NCBI RefSeq assembly: GCF_016863435.1
Contig: NZ_BOOW01000029.1
Span: forward strand, 62,001-126,000
Reading direction: 5' to 3'
Source of the DNA: Sinosporangium siamense
GTDB lineage: Bacteria; Actinomycetota; Actinomycetes; Streptosporangiales; Streptosporangiaceae
Length of the DNA stretch: 64,000 nucleotides
Shown: piece after piece, positions 33,338 to 41,695 of the stretch
How the letters are laid out: every line of letters starts with the position of its first letter
Position numbering within the stretch: position 1 is the first letter of the stretch
The notes under the pieces: model-generated
Databases searched by the model: none
What the model saw: only the letters and a program-made list of their open reading frames with translations
What the model was told of the DNA's origin: nothing
Made by a program: the position numbers and the translations under genes

Positions 33338-34669
33338 CTAGGAGAGGGACGGTTCGGGGAGGCCGAGGCGGGTGGCGATGCGGCGGGTTTCGAAGAGGAT
33401 GCGTTCCTCGTCAAGGGTGCATAGTTCACCGTCGGCCAGGAGAGGGCGGCCGGCGACGTAGACGTCGCGGACGTCGGCGGCTGTGGCGACCCAGCCGACG
33501 AAGGCGTAAGGGCTGTGGACCGGTTGGGCGCGGGCGGACGAGGTGTCGAGGACGACCAGGTCGGCCGGGTCGCCGGGGAGGAGGGACGTTGGGGTGAAGC
33601 CGAGTGCGGTGGCGCCGGTCGTGGTGATCGCGGTGAGGGCGCCGGCGGTGTCCCAGGCGTCGGCGGTCTCCGCGACGCCGCGCTGCAGGGACACCGCGAG
33701 GCGGTGGTCGCGCAGCAGGTCGAGGGAGTCGTTCGAGGCGGGCCCGTCGGTCCCGATCGCCACAGGCACGCCCGCGTCCAGGAACGCCCGGACGGGCGCT
33801 ATGCCTGAGCCGAGTTTGAGGTTGGACTGCGGGTTGTGGCTGACGGTCGCCCCGGATTCGGCGATCAGGCGGATGTCGTCGGCGGTGGCCTTCGTCGCGT
33901 GCGCGATGAGGGTCGCGGGGCCGAGCAGTCCGGTGCGGGCGGCGACCGCGATGGGGGTCGCGCCGAAGCGGGCGACGGAGCCGGCGACCTCGCGTGGGGT
34001 CTCCGACAGGTGGACGTGGATGCCGAGGCCGCTCCGCGCGGCGCGTTCGGCGACGTCGCGGAAGATCACCTCACCGCTGGTGTAGACGGCGTGGGGGCCG
34101 TACATGACCTGCACGAGGGGTTCGCCGGCGTAGCGGGCGGCGAGGCGTTCGGTGTGGTCGAGCTGGGCCGGGTAGCCGAGGGCGCCGGCGGCGGCGTAAG
34201 GCTTGTCGTCGGGGCCGAAGACGACGGGCGCCGCCGACACGCGCATCCCGGCCTCGATCACCGTGTCGATGAGCGGCTCGGTCCAGTGGAACATGTCGGC
34301 GAAGGCGGTCGTCCCGCCGCGGATCATCTCGCACATGGCAAGGGAGAGGCTCCACCGCATGTCGTCCTCGGTGAGCGTGTTCTCCGCGGCCATGACGACG
34401 GCGAGCCAGTCCTCAAGGACAAGCCCGTCGCCGAGGCCCCGCAGTACCGCCATCCCCGAGTGGGCGTGGGCGTTGACCAGACCCGGGACGATCACCCGGT
34501 CGGTCGGGGTGTCGACCTGCTCAGCCGCCAGCACGGTCCCGTCCTCGGCGGACAGCCGGAGCGTGGTCACCGGCGCCTGCGTGCCGCCCAGGGTCAGCAC
34601 GCGGCCGGTGACACTCCGTTCGGGGCGGGGACGGCGTCCGGAGGGCCTGGACGGCAGGTCAGTGGTCAT
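33338..34669 (-). CDS. Amidohydrolase, MTA/SAH deaminase-like
   Basis: 443 residues from ATG 34669 (GGCGG upstream); the frame runs on upstream into the neighbouring gene without meaning. Metal site: HAHSGMAVLRGLGDG (HxH), HVHLSE, HATKA and GTDGPASNDSLDLL (Asp). Length and order fit the TrzA/MtaD group, which deaminates methylthioadenosine, S-adenosylhomocysteine or related purines; other substrates (chlorohydrolases) are possible. Cytosolic. Its 3' end is the parent of the fragments at 23900 and 26573. Confidence 0.85.
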   Translation of the reverse strand: MTTDLPSRPSGRRPRPERSVTGRVLTLGGTQAPVTTLRLSAEDGTVLAAEQVDTPTDRVIVPGLVNAHAHSGMAVLRGLGDGLVLEDWLAVVMAAENTLTEDDMRWSLSLAMCEMIRGGTTAFADMFHWTEPLIDTVIEAGMRVSAAPVVFGPDDKPYAAAGALGYPAQLDHTERLAARYAGEPLVQVMYGPHAVYTSGEVIFRDVAERAARSGLGIHVHLSETPREVAGSVARFGATPIAVAARTGLLGPATLIAHATKATADDIRLIAESGATVSHNPQSNLKLGSGIAPVRAFLDAGVPVAIGTDGPASNDSLDLLRDHRLAVSLQRGVAETADAWDTAGALTAITTTGATALGFTPTSLLPGDPADLVVLDTSSARAQPVHSPYAFVGWVATAADVRDVYVAGRPLLADGELCTLDEERILFETRRIATRLGLPEPSLS

Positions 34670-34719
34670 CGAACCGCCTTTGTAGGTAGGGGGAGTCGCT
34701 GACCAGACGATCTCACGGA

Positions 34720-35727
34720 TCAGGCATGCTCCCCGTAAAGTCGGGCGATCTCGTGGAAGGCCGCCTTCGGTTCCCAGGTGTAGGCGTCGCCGTGCGGGGT
34801 GACTTTGACGATGCTGTAGCCGGCCATGTCCAGGTCGTGCCGGGGGTCGGGGGAGTGCGGGTGCCAGGGCTCGATGAACTCGAAGACATATGCGCCCTGG
34901 ATTTTCTCCCTCTCGTAGACGCCGATCAACTCGGCGATCTGGCGGGCCTGGACCTGTTCGTCTCTCACGTGGGACCCGCCGATCACCGGTACGGGTCCGC
35001 TGTGATCGATGATCGTGTGGCTGGAGGGGCCCAGGTCCACGGTGCCCTCGAACGCGCCGCAGCCGAACTCGACCACGACCACGGGTTTGCCGAACCGGTG
35101 GAACCGCCGCAACTTCTTCACGTAACCGGAGCGGTTGTAGCGCAGGCGGTAGTAATCCAGGCCCACGACGTCGAACAGCCTCCAGTCCACCCTTTCCCAC
35201 AATCCCGCCCCATAGGTGAGGCGGCCGCCGAAGTGGGATCTGGCGACCTCGGCGGCCCGGCTCAGGAAGCGGTTCAGTTTCCTGTTGAACCACGGGAACA
35301 GGGGCCAGTACAGCGGCGAGGCCAGTTTGCCGGTTCGCTGCTCGTAGGTGGCGCCGGGCATGATGCCGGCCGAGAAGATGGAGAGCTCACACCCCACATT
35401 GAGGTCGATCGCGCCGTGTTCCCGTCTGAGGAGCTCGGCGGCTTTGGCCGCCCGCGCCAGATGCTCCAGCGTCTCCAGCGGACCGGCGTCGATGAGGCGG
35501 GGTTGCACCCACACGTGCAGCCCGTTCTCCAGCGCGGCGGCCGCGGTCTGCATCAGCCGGTCGAGGTCGGTGCCGAAGACACTCACGGAGTTGGCGTGCA
35601 GGTCGTCGCGGATGGCGCGTATCTCCCGGCGCATCAGCTCGGGCCGCCACAGGGTCCGGGACAGGGCACCGCCGGTGTTGTAGTTCGTGCCGACGTCGTA
35701 GCAGACGCCTCTGTGGGTCAGGCCCAT
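34720..35727 (-). CDS. Glycoside-hydrolase-like TIM-barrel protein
   Basis: 335 residues: MGLTHRGVCYDVGTNY...TLWRPELMRREIRAIRDDLHANSVSVFGTDLDRLM...HVWVQPRLID...DVVGLDYYRLRYNRSGY...KPVVVVEFGCGAFEG...YVFEFIEPWHPHSPDPRHDLDMAGYSIV. Glu at VVEFG and a second carboxylate in CELS fit a clan-A barrel. Relatives in actinobacteria are often labelled abortive infection proteins, without evidence I know of. No signal peptide. The TetR gene lies six bases upstream in the same direction. Confidence 0.7.
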   Translation of the reverse strand: MGLTHRGVCYDVGTNYNTGGALSRTLWRPELMRREIRAIRDDLHANSVSVFGTDLDRLMQTAAAALENGLHVWVQPRLIDAGPLETLEHLARAAKAAELLRREHGAIDLNVGCELSIFSAGIMPGATYEQRTGKLASPLYWPLFPWFNRKLNRFLSRAAEVARSHFGGRLTYGAGLWERVDWRLFDVVGLDYYRLRYNRSGYVKKLRRFHRFGKPVVVVEFGCGAFEGTVDLGPSSHTIIDHSGPVPVIGGSHVRDEQVQARQIAELIGVYEREKIQGAYVFEFIEPWHPHSPDPRHDLDMAGYSIVKVTPHGDAYTWEPKAAFHEIARLYGEHA

Positions 35728-35733
35728 CGGAAC

Positions 35734-36354
35734 CTACTTCCGGGTGGCGTGATCGAACAGGGCGGTCAGCTCGGCGGCATAGACGCCCAGGTCGACGCCG
35801 GGGTCCAGCGCCCACCTGCCGAGTGCCCCGATGAGCGCCTGGCCGACGGTCACGGCGACCACCTGGGGGTCGAAGTCGCGGAACTCGCCGTCCTCAATGC
35901 CCTGGCGCAGGATCTCGGTCAGCACCATGACGACGGATTCGTCAGTGATCGTGGCGAAGCGCGGTGTGCCGTCCGCTGTGCGGTGGTTGCCAACAATGTC
36001 CCCCACGGCCAGCAGCCGGGAGCGGTGAGACCGCATGTAGTCGAGGTTGGACTGGATATAGGCGTGAAGCTTCCCCGCTGAGGTCGTTTCGGTCGCCAGC
36101 CGCGCCTCGATGTACGCCCACGTGTCGTCGTAAATCTGCGTCACGACCTGTTCCAGCAGGTCGTCCTTGCCGGCGAAGTGGTAGGAGACGACGCTCTTGC
36201 TGATCTGAGCGTGCTGCGCGATCCGCGACAACGACGCCTGCGCATAACCGACGGCCGCGACCGTCTCGACGGCGGCGTCGATGATCTGCCTCCGCCGGGC
36301 CTCCTCGATGATCGGGTTGCGCTTCCGGCCGCTCGGCCTACTGTCAGACTGCAT
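35734..36354 (-). CDS. TetR-family regulator
   Basis: 206 residues. Helix-turn-helix EEARRRQIIDAAVETVAAVGYAQASLSRIAQHAQISKSVVSYHFAGKDDLLEQV is typical of the YcdC/BetI-like subgroup. The C-terminal domain has the usual RSHRSRLLAVGDIV...AVTVGQALIGALGRWALDPG. The palindrome ten bases before the start is its probable operator. Forms an operon with the TIM-barrel gene and perhaps the deaminase. Confidence 0.9.
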   Translation of the reverse strand: MQSDSRPSGRKRNPIIEEARRRQIIDAAVETVAAVGYAQASLSRIAQHAQISKSVVSYHFAGKDDLLEQVVTQIYDDTWAYIEARLATETTSAGKLHAYIQSNLDYMRSHRSRLLAVGDIVGNHRTADGTPRFATITDESVVMVLTEILRQGIEDGEFRDFDPQVVAVTVGQALIGALGRWALDPGVDLGVYAAELTALFDHATRK

Positions 36355-36364
36355 GGACTAATAG

Positions 36365-36380
36365 TAGGCCGATCGGCCTA
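36365..36380. promoter_or_regulatory. Perfect 16-bp palindrome, TetR operator candidate
   Basis: TAGGCCGATCGGCCTA, ten bases upstream of the TetR start and ~120 before the divergent kinase gene. Confidence 0.75.
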
Positions 36381-36497
36381 TTTCGCCAATTCTGAGGAAA
36401 ACCACAGGTCGGTAGGGGTGTGCGCCATATGCCACCCGGGAGGGGGGCGGCCTACGATGGTCGCCGATCCAACCCCAGACCGAGAAGGCAGAGCGAA

Positions 36498-37694
36498 TTG
36501 CGCAGTGAGCTCGACGTCCCCGACCCCAGGGCCCTCACCGGCCCCGCGAAGGGAGCACGCTGGGCGGGCCTTGTGCTGGCGGCCACCGTTCTGGGGGTGG
36601 TGAGCGCGGCGGTCGAGGTGGCGTTCCTCCTGGTCGCGGGGCCGCTGACCCTCCTGTCCACCGCACACCCCCGCGTACGGCGAAGCACACGGAACCTCAT
36701 CTCCACCCTGGCCAAAACCCTCTGTGCCTGGGAGCTCAGGCGACTGAGGCTGATCGCCCACGTCCGGGTGGCGGACTACGACGGCGGCCAGGCGGTGCGC
36801 TACCTGGCCGTGCGATGGCTCGTCGGCGCGATGGCCGGCCTGGTGCTGCTGCTGTTCGCGGTGGGAGCCGGGGTGGGGACGACGCAACTGTGGGGATGGG
36901 CCAGAGGTCACAGGCCGGACGGCATAGCCCCAGAAGGCTGGATCATCGCCTACTTCACCGTCGTCGCCCTCGTGGTGCTCTTCCTGATCGTCATGGGGAT
37001 CGCCGGCGCCGCCGCCCTCGACGTGATGCTGGCCACCCGCGCGCTCGGCCCGCGTGTCACCCGGATGCTCGAAATCCGCATCGCCGAGCTCGCACGCACC
37101 CGCGCCGGGATCGTGGTGGCCGTCGACGCCGAGCGCCGCCGTATCGAACGCGATCTGCACGACGGGGTGCAGCAGCGCCTCGTCGCATTGGCCATGCTGA
37201 TCGGCCGCGCCCGCCGCGGGCGTTCGCCCGAGCTGCGGGACGACCTGCTGCGCCAGGCGCACGAGGAGTCGCAGCGGGCGCTGGACGAGTTGCGACAGGT
37301 GGCGTGGCGGGTCTACCCGACCGAGCTCGACACGCAAGGATTGCGTGAGGCGCTGACGGTGGTGGCCGAACGGGCGGGGGTGCCGACCACGCTGGCATAC
37401 GGGCTGGCCGAAAGGCCCCCGGCGGTGGTGGAGACGGCGGTGTACTTCATGGTGCGGGAGGCTGTGACAAACGCGGCCAAGCACGCGGGTGCCGTACGGA
37501 TCGAGGTAGATGTGACACACGAGGAGAAGACGATCACGGTGAGAGTGCGCGACGACGGACGCGGCGGCGCCGATCCGGGCGGAGGCGGGCTGTCGGGACT
37601 GGCCCGCCGGGTCGCCGCGCTGGACGGGCGCTTCCACGTGGACAGCCCGGCGGGCGGCCCGACCACGGTGACCGCGGAGTTGCCGTGCGGGTGA
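36498..37694 (+). CDS. Sensor histidine kinase, HisKA_3
   Basis: 398 residues from TTG 36498, with GAGAAGG upstream; a GTG at 36420 is in frame but its codons overlap a promoter-like TACGAT. N-terminal sensor-like domain with four predicted helices (AGLVLAATVLGVVSAAVEVAFLLVAGPL, WLVGAMAGLVLLLFAVGAGV, IIAYFTVVALVVLFLIVMG). Dimerisation/phospho-acceptor box ERRRIERDLHDGVQQRLVALAM; ATPase N-box REAVTNAAKHAGA and GGGGLSGLARRVAALDG. It overlaps its response regulator by ten bases. Confidence 0.88.
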   Translation: MRSELDVPDPRALTGPAKGARWAGLVLAATVLGVVSAAVEVAFLLVAGPLTLLSTAHPRVRRSTRNLISTLAKTLCAWELRRLRLIAHVRVADYDGGQAVRYLAVRWLVGAMAGLVLLLFAVGAGVGTTQLWGWARGHRPDGIAPEGWIIAYFTVVALVVLFLIVMGIAGAAALDVMLATRALGPRVTRMLEIRIAELARTRAGIVVAVDAERRRIERDLHDGVQQRLVALAMLIGRARRGRSPELRDDLLRQAHEESQRALDELRQVAWRVYPTELDTQGLREALTVVAERAGVPTTLAYGLAERPPAVVETAVYFMVREAVTNAAKHAGAVRIEVDVTHEEKTITVRVRDDGRGGADPGGGGLSGLARRVAALDGRFHVDSPAGGPTTVTAELPCG

Positions 37695-38329
37695 TCCTGG
37701 CCGAGGACTCGGCGCTGCTGCGCGAGGGACTCGTGTTGCTGCTCGCGGAGGAGGGCCACGAGGTTCCGGCCGCCGTGAGCGACGCCGAGGCGCTGCTACA
37801 CGCGGTGGCCGCGCACCGGCCCGACATGGTGGTGGTCGATGTGCGCATGCCGCCGACACACACCGACGAGGGGCTGCGGGCGGCGCTGGAGATCCGGCGC
37901 CGCTGGCCGGGCATCGGCGTGCTGGTGTTGTCGCAATATGTGGAGAAGCGTTACGCCACGGAGCTGCTCGGCTCCGACAGCGCGGGCGTGGGCTACCTGC
38001 TCAAGGACCGGGTGGCGCAGGTCGGCGAGTTCGTCGACGCGCTGGAGCGGGTGGCGGCGGGAGGTGCGGCCTTCGATCCTGAGGTGGTGCGGCAGCTGCT
38101 CGCCCGGACCACCCATCATGACCCGATCGCCAGGCTCACCCCCCGCGAGAAGGACGTGCTCGACCACATGGCGCAGGGCCACACCAACGCCTTGATCGCC
38201 CAGCATCTGCACGTCTCGCAGAGCGCCGTGGAGAAACACGTGAACGCCATCTTCGACAAACTCGACCTGTCCCACACCACCGGCTACAGCCGCCGCGTGC
38301 TGGCCGTTCTCCGCTATCTGGGCACTTGA
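37685..38329 (+). CDS. NarL/LuxR-family response regulator
   Basis: 214 residues. Receiver: VILAEDSALLREGL, Asp in MVVVDVRMPPTHTDEG, and LLKDR. LuxR DNA-binding domain LTPREKDVLDHMAQGHTNALIAQHLHVSQSAVEKHVNAIFDKL. GTG start within the kinase gene. Partner of that kinase; regulon unknown. The dyad TGTAG-N8-CTACA at 38408-38425, ahead of the next gene, is one possible target. Confidence 0.92.
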   Translation: MRVILAEDSALLREGLVLLLAEEGHEVPAAVSDAEALLHAVAAHRPDMVVVDVRMPPTHTDEGLRAALEIRRRWPGIGVLVLSQYVEKRYATELLGSDSAGVGYLLKDRVAQVGEFVDALERVAAGGAAFDPEVVRQLLARTTHHDPIARLTPREKDVLDHMAQGHTNALIAQHLHVSQSAVEKHVNAIFDKLDLSHTTGYSRRVLAVLRYLGT

Positions 38330-38496
38330 GGCGACAAGTTCAGGGACACGCAGGAAAGAGGGCAAGCTACCACTCCGCAGCGCCCCCAACACACCACACT
38401 TACGTTCTGTAGCTATCGATCTACACTGTGTAGCCTCGGAGTCGGAATCTCCGCCTCCGTCAAGGGTGGCGGCAGTCCTCATAACAGGAGGCCACG

Positions 38497-38862
38497 ATGG
38501 CTCGTACGACTCCCTTTGCTCTGAGTGCCCTTGCCGCCGCCGCGGTTCTTATCGGCGGCCCTGCCGCCGCAGCCGCCGCGGACGACGGCGACGACAGGCC
38601 TGCCGCGGCCGGCGCCGCGCTGCGGGCCCCGCACCCGATCTTCTTCGGCACGTTTGTCACCGTGCCGCCCAACCAGAACCTGACGGCCAGCGTGTCCTGT
38701 CCGGCGGGTCAGGTGCCCACCGGTGGCGGCGGCACGACCAGCGCCTTCCGGATCTTCTTCACCGACTCCTTCGCGAGCGGCAACACCTGGTCCATACGCG
38801 GCACGAACACCAACACGGTGAACGAGAGCATCAGGGCCTTTGTCGTCTGCACGGCTCTCTGA
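38497..38862 (+). CDS. Small secreted protein
   Basis: 121 residues: signal peptide MARTTPFALSALAAAAVLIGGPAAAAAA, acidic spacer, then a compact beta-rich domain with two Cys (SVSCPAGQVPTGGGG...FVVCTAL). GGAGG precedes the start (AACAGGAGGCCACG). The mature domain recalls small exported actinobacterial proteins of unknown role. The TGTAG/CTACA dyad ~80 bases upstream may regulate it; two hairpins follow the stop. Confidence 0.75.
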   Translation: MARTTPFALSALAAAAVLIGGPAAAAAADDGDDRPAAAGAALRAPHPIFFGTFVTVPPNQNLTASVSCPAGQVPTGGGGTTSAFRIFFTDSFASGNTWSIRGTNTNTVNESIRAFVVCTAL

Positions 38863-38899
38863 CCAAGCGCACACTGCCTCGGGCAGTGCAGTTTCCTCC

Positions 38900-38936
38900 G
38901 TGTCCCCACGCCTGCTCTCTTCGGGCGTGGGGACAC
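38900..38936 (+). terminator. Terminator hairpin
   Basis: GTGTCCCCACGCC / GGCGTGGGGACAC, a 13-bp stem with an 11-base loop. A smaller hairpin CACTGCC-TCG-GGCAGTG lies before it at ~38872. No U-tract. Confidence 0.7.
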
Positions 38937-39117
38937 TGCTGTGTCTACAACCACAGACGCCGCCCCACAGGCACCCGGCCCAGGCGAGTACGGCACAGCC
39001 GCGCGGGAGAAGCCGCGTGCCGGTGGCGTGTTCCCGGGCCGCTGTGGCTCGTCGCGCGAGGGCGCGGACGGCGGCAGGGGTCTGGCCGGTCGAGGGGTCG
39101 GCTCCGGAAACGCCCTG

Positions 39118-40023
39118 TCAGCGGTCGAGCCACACCGGGTTGCTCCATGCGCGTCCCCCCGCGGCGTCGCCCACCGTGACCCGGAGGAACGGGCTGTTCT
39201 GCAGCCTCGCCAGCGGCAACCGCCACTCCGTGCGCTCGTCGCCCTCGGCCACCGCCGGGGCCGGCACGCCCCCCGACACCATGACGACACTCGCGGGTGA
39301 GGTGCGCACCACGAGGTGGTCGCCGTCGAAGGCAACATGGTGCAGTTCGGGGCCGGTGCTTGAGTAGTATTTCCCGGCCTTCAGCGCCGCCAGCAGTTCG
39401 GCGGGGTCGAGGCGCTCGGCGCGCACCTGCACCCAGGCGCCGAAGGCCGCCGGGCCGTGGCCGCTGAAGTGGGCGTCGTCGGCGGCGTAGGCGTGCAGGC
39501 GGGCGCCACGGCCCACCAGCATGTCGTAGAAGTGCCAGCTGTCGCCGCGGTCCTCCCGTGTGGCCAGCACGTTGTAGCACTCCACCGCGTGGGCCGCGTC
39601 GAGCCGCTCGGCGTCGTCCACGGTGAGCAGCGCCGCCGCCGGATGCGCCATGCCGATCCAGGCGCCCGCCGCCCGCGCCCGGCGGGCGAGCTCAGGTGCG
39701 GTCTCGCCCTCCGCCGGACGCGCGAAGTCGAACGGCAGGCCGACGGCGACGATGTGCCAGTCGTCGGAGAACTCGTGGCCGGGGGCGTGCAGTTCGGCGC
39801 CGATGATCGTCGTGAAGCCCTCGGTGCGCAGCGGGCGGGTGTCGGTGACGGGAAACCCGTAGCGCTCGCGGAAGTGGTCGGTGATCGAGAGAAAGTCGTA
39901 GCCTTGATCGTGATAGAGCTCGGCCACCTCGGCGGGTGGAAGCTTGCCGTCCGACATGTCGGAGTGGGTGTGCAGGTTGCCGCGCCAGAACCTGCCGGGC
40001 AGGTCGAACGGAAGCGTGTCCAT
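39118..40023 (-). CDS. PHP-domain metal-dependent phosphoesterase
   Basis: 301 residues from ATG 40023. Motifs: NLHTHSDMSDGKLPPAEVAELYHDQGYDFLSITDH (HxH...D...DH), GAELHAPGHEF, MAHP and AYAADDAHF as metal ligands. C-terminal small beta domain (FDGDHLVVRTSPASVVMVSGG). Likely hydrolyses a phosphate ester or nucleotide; substrate not predictable. An in-frame GTG at 40068 is an alternative. Confidence 0.85.
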   Translation of the reverse strand: MDTLPFDLPGRFWRGNLHTHSDMSDGKLPPAEVAELYHDQGYDFLSITDHFRERYGFPVTDTRPLRTEGFTTIIGAELHAPGHEFSDDWHIVAVGLPFDFARPAEGETAPELARRARAAGAWIGMAHPAAALLTVDDAERLDAAHAVECYNVLATREDRGDSWHFYDMLVGRGARLHAYAADDAHFSGHGPAAFGAWVQVRAERLDPAELLAALKAGKYYSSTGPELHHVAFDGDHLVVRTSPASVVMVSGGVPAPAVAEGDERTEWRLPLARLQNSPFLRVTVGDAAGGRAWSNPVWLDR

Positions 40024-40131
40024 CGGGCCAGGGGTCCCCTCACGTGCCGATCGGTGCGGGAGGCGCACGCGCTTGACCGTGAAGACCCCCCCGAGCCGCC
40101 GGGCCGGAGCGCATGCGCCTGATCTTGGAGG

Positions 40132-41058
40132 CTACCCTCCGCCCTCTCGCGGGAAACGCGGGGCGGCGGCGCGCTGGCGCACGGCCTCGTAAAGGACCAC
40201 GGTGGCGGCGTTGGCGGCGTTAAGCGAGCTGGCCGAGCCGGTGATGGGGATCCGCACCGTCGTGTCGCACGCCTCGCGCCAGCCGGCGCTCAGCCCGGCC
40301 GTCTCGTTGCCGACGAGCAGCAGGGTGGGGCCGGTCAGCGGGTGGCCGGCGACGTCGACGGCGCCGTGCTCGTCGGTGCCGACGACCGCCAGCGGCACCC
40401 CGCCCGCCCGCACCTCCGCCACCCAAGCGAGCACCTCGCGGTGGGAGGGCACCCGCACGACGGGCACCGCGAACAGCGACCCGGTGGAGGCGCGCACCGA
40501 CTTCGGGTCGTAGGGGTCGGCCGCGTGCCCGGTGACGATCACGCCGTGCCCGCCGAACGCGTCGACGGAGCGCACCAGCGTGCCGATGTTGCCTGGACCG
40601 GTGGGCCGGTCGAACACCACCCCCAGGAAGGAGGGGCCGACCGGGATGCGTGAGAGGTCGTCGGCGGGCATCTCGACCACGGCGAGCAGCTCGGGCGCCT
40701 CCTCGGACTTGCCGCCCAGCTCGGCCATCAGCTCCCCGGCCAGCGCCACGCGCGGGGCGGCCACGCGTTCGAGAGTGTCGGCCGCCCATGCCGACAACCT
40801 GCGGTCGGCGTCGTAGAGCAGCGTGCGCACCGGCCAGTCGAGCTCGATCGCCAGCTCGATCGGGCGCACACCCTGCACGAGGAACTCGCCCGCCCGCAGG
40901 CGCTTGGTGCGGTTTTCCAGCAGTGCCTGCCACTGCTGGAACCGGGCGTTGCGCCTGGTGACCAGCGGATCGCGGCCCAGGCCGCCCCCTTGCTCCGCCC
41001 GCCGCGGCGTGGACGGCTTCGGCGGCCTGGCGGGCCTGGCGTGTTTGCGGAGCGTCAT
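40132..41058 (-). CDS. TrmH/SpoU-family RNA 2'-O-methyltransferase
   Basis: 308 residues. The N-terminal substrate-binding domain (RNARFQQWQALLENRTKRLRAGEFLVQGVRPIELAI) is typical of rRNA/tRNA methyltransferases that bind L30e-like. SPOUT motifs: VFDRPTGPGNIGTLVRSVDAFG (motif 1), LLLVGNETAGLSAGW (motif 2) and VRIPITGSASSLNAANAATVVLYEA (motif 3), forming the S-adenosylmethionine knot. The basic N-terminal extension (TLRKHARPARPPKPSTPRRA) suits RNA binding. Specific target not assignable. Confidence 0.88.
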   Translation of the reverse strand: MTLRKHARPARPPKPSTPRRAEQGGGLGRDPLVTRRNARFQQWQALLENRTKRLRAGEFLVQGVRPIELAIELDWPVRTLLYDADRRLSAWAADTLERVAAPRVALAGELMAELGGKSEEAPELLAVVEMPADDLSRIPVGPSFLGVVFDRPTGPGNIGTLVRSVDAFGGHGVIVTGHAADPYDPKSVRASTGSLFAVPVVRVPSHREVLAWVAEVRAGGVPLAVVGTDEHGAVDVAGHPLTGPTLLLVGNETAGLSAGWREACDTTVRIPITGSASSLNAANAATVVLYEAVRQRAAAPRFPREGGG

Positions 41059-41387
41059 GATCGCAGAAGTCTAGCCGCTCGCGGGTCACGCCATCGCGAC
41101 CAGGCGTGATGCCCCGGTCACGCCCGGCCGACCTGCGACGCCGTCGGCGAATCGCAGCGGGAGGGCGACCTGCTGTTTAACGCGAAATTCGAGGAGCCGC
41201 CCCATCGAATTTGGCAAGCTCATTTACCTAGCAGACCACCATAAGGCAGAGCAATTAACTTGACTAGATTTATGACAGAATTGCGCCAGATTTCGAAAAG
41301 GGTGGCCGGCGCCGAGGGCGGCTGCGTCAACACCCCCAAATACACAGGTAGACGTGCGTCGCCATCACTTGTGGATCTTAACATTCG

Positions 41388-41429
41388 TTGACACGCATGT
41401 TGACACTTATTCAATAGCCGCCCTATCTT
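41388..41429 (+). promoter_or_regulatory. Tandem TTGACA promoter of the small-peptide gene
   Basis: TTGACA occurs at 41388-41393 and 41400-41405. The second is followed after 18 bases by TATCTT (41424-41429), a good vegetative promoter. It lies in an AT-rich 200-base tract unusual for this window. The rest of 41059-41387 holds no clear gene. Confidence 0.65.
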
Positions 41430-41478
41430 CTGCCCAGCGGCAGCGCGAGTGAAATCGCCGCTCAACCTTGGAGGTCTC

Positions 41479-41595
41479 ATGGAACTGCTCATCAAGAAGA
41501 TGAGCCAGGAAGACGTCTGGAAGGCATGGAACTCCGCGAATTCCGCGGGGACCGCCGACAAGTCGGGCTGCGTCTCCTGGGGCGCCGACGGCTAA
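41479..41595 (+). CDS. 38-residue RiPP-like precursor peptide
   Basis: MELLIKKMSQEDVWKAWNSA... ends DKSGCVSWGADG. GGAGG stands six bases before the ATG and a strong promoter ~50 bases upstream, so high expression is likely. The charged helical N-terminal part (about 20 residues) looks like a leader. The Gly/Ser-rich C-terminal part with a single Cys, Ser residues and Trp looks like a core. A GC-rich hairpin and then an adenylate-forming enzyme follow in the same direction. No known RiPP family recognised; it might also be a signalling peptide. Confidence 0.6.
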   Translation: MELLIKKMSQEDVWKAWNSANSAGTADKSGCVSWGADG

Positions 41596-41603
41596 AGCAC
41601 CAA

Positions 41604-41639
41604 GGGCGGGCGGCGGCCTCGGGATGCCGCCCCCCGCCC
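41604..41639 (+). terminator. Intercistronic hairpin (attenuator-like)
   Basis: GGGCGGGCGGCGGC / GCCGCCCCCCGCCC, 13 of 14 pairs, eight-base loop, between the peptide gene and the enzyme gene. It lacks a U-tract, so partial read-through giving excess peptide over enzyme is plausible. Confidence 0.6.
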
Positions 41640-41695
41640 GGGCCCGGCGGCCCCTAGACCGTTCTCCCTCAACGAAGAGCCGATTGAAGGTTGCC

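Noticed and set aside
34670-35293. Upstream extension of the amidohydrolase frame
   Set aside because: Overlaps the glycosidase-like gene in another frame and is Arg/Pro-rich; the family start is at 34669.
38408-38425. TGTAG-N8-CTACA as a response-regulator site
   Set aside because: Short arms and no second example in the window; mentioned only as a possibility.
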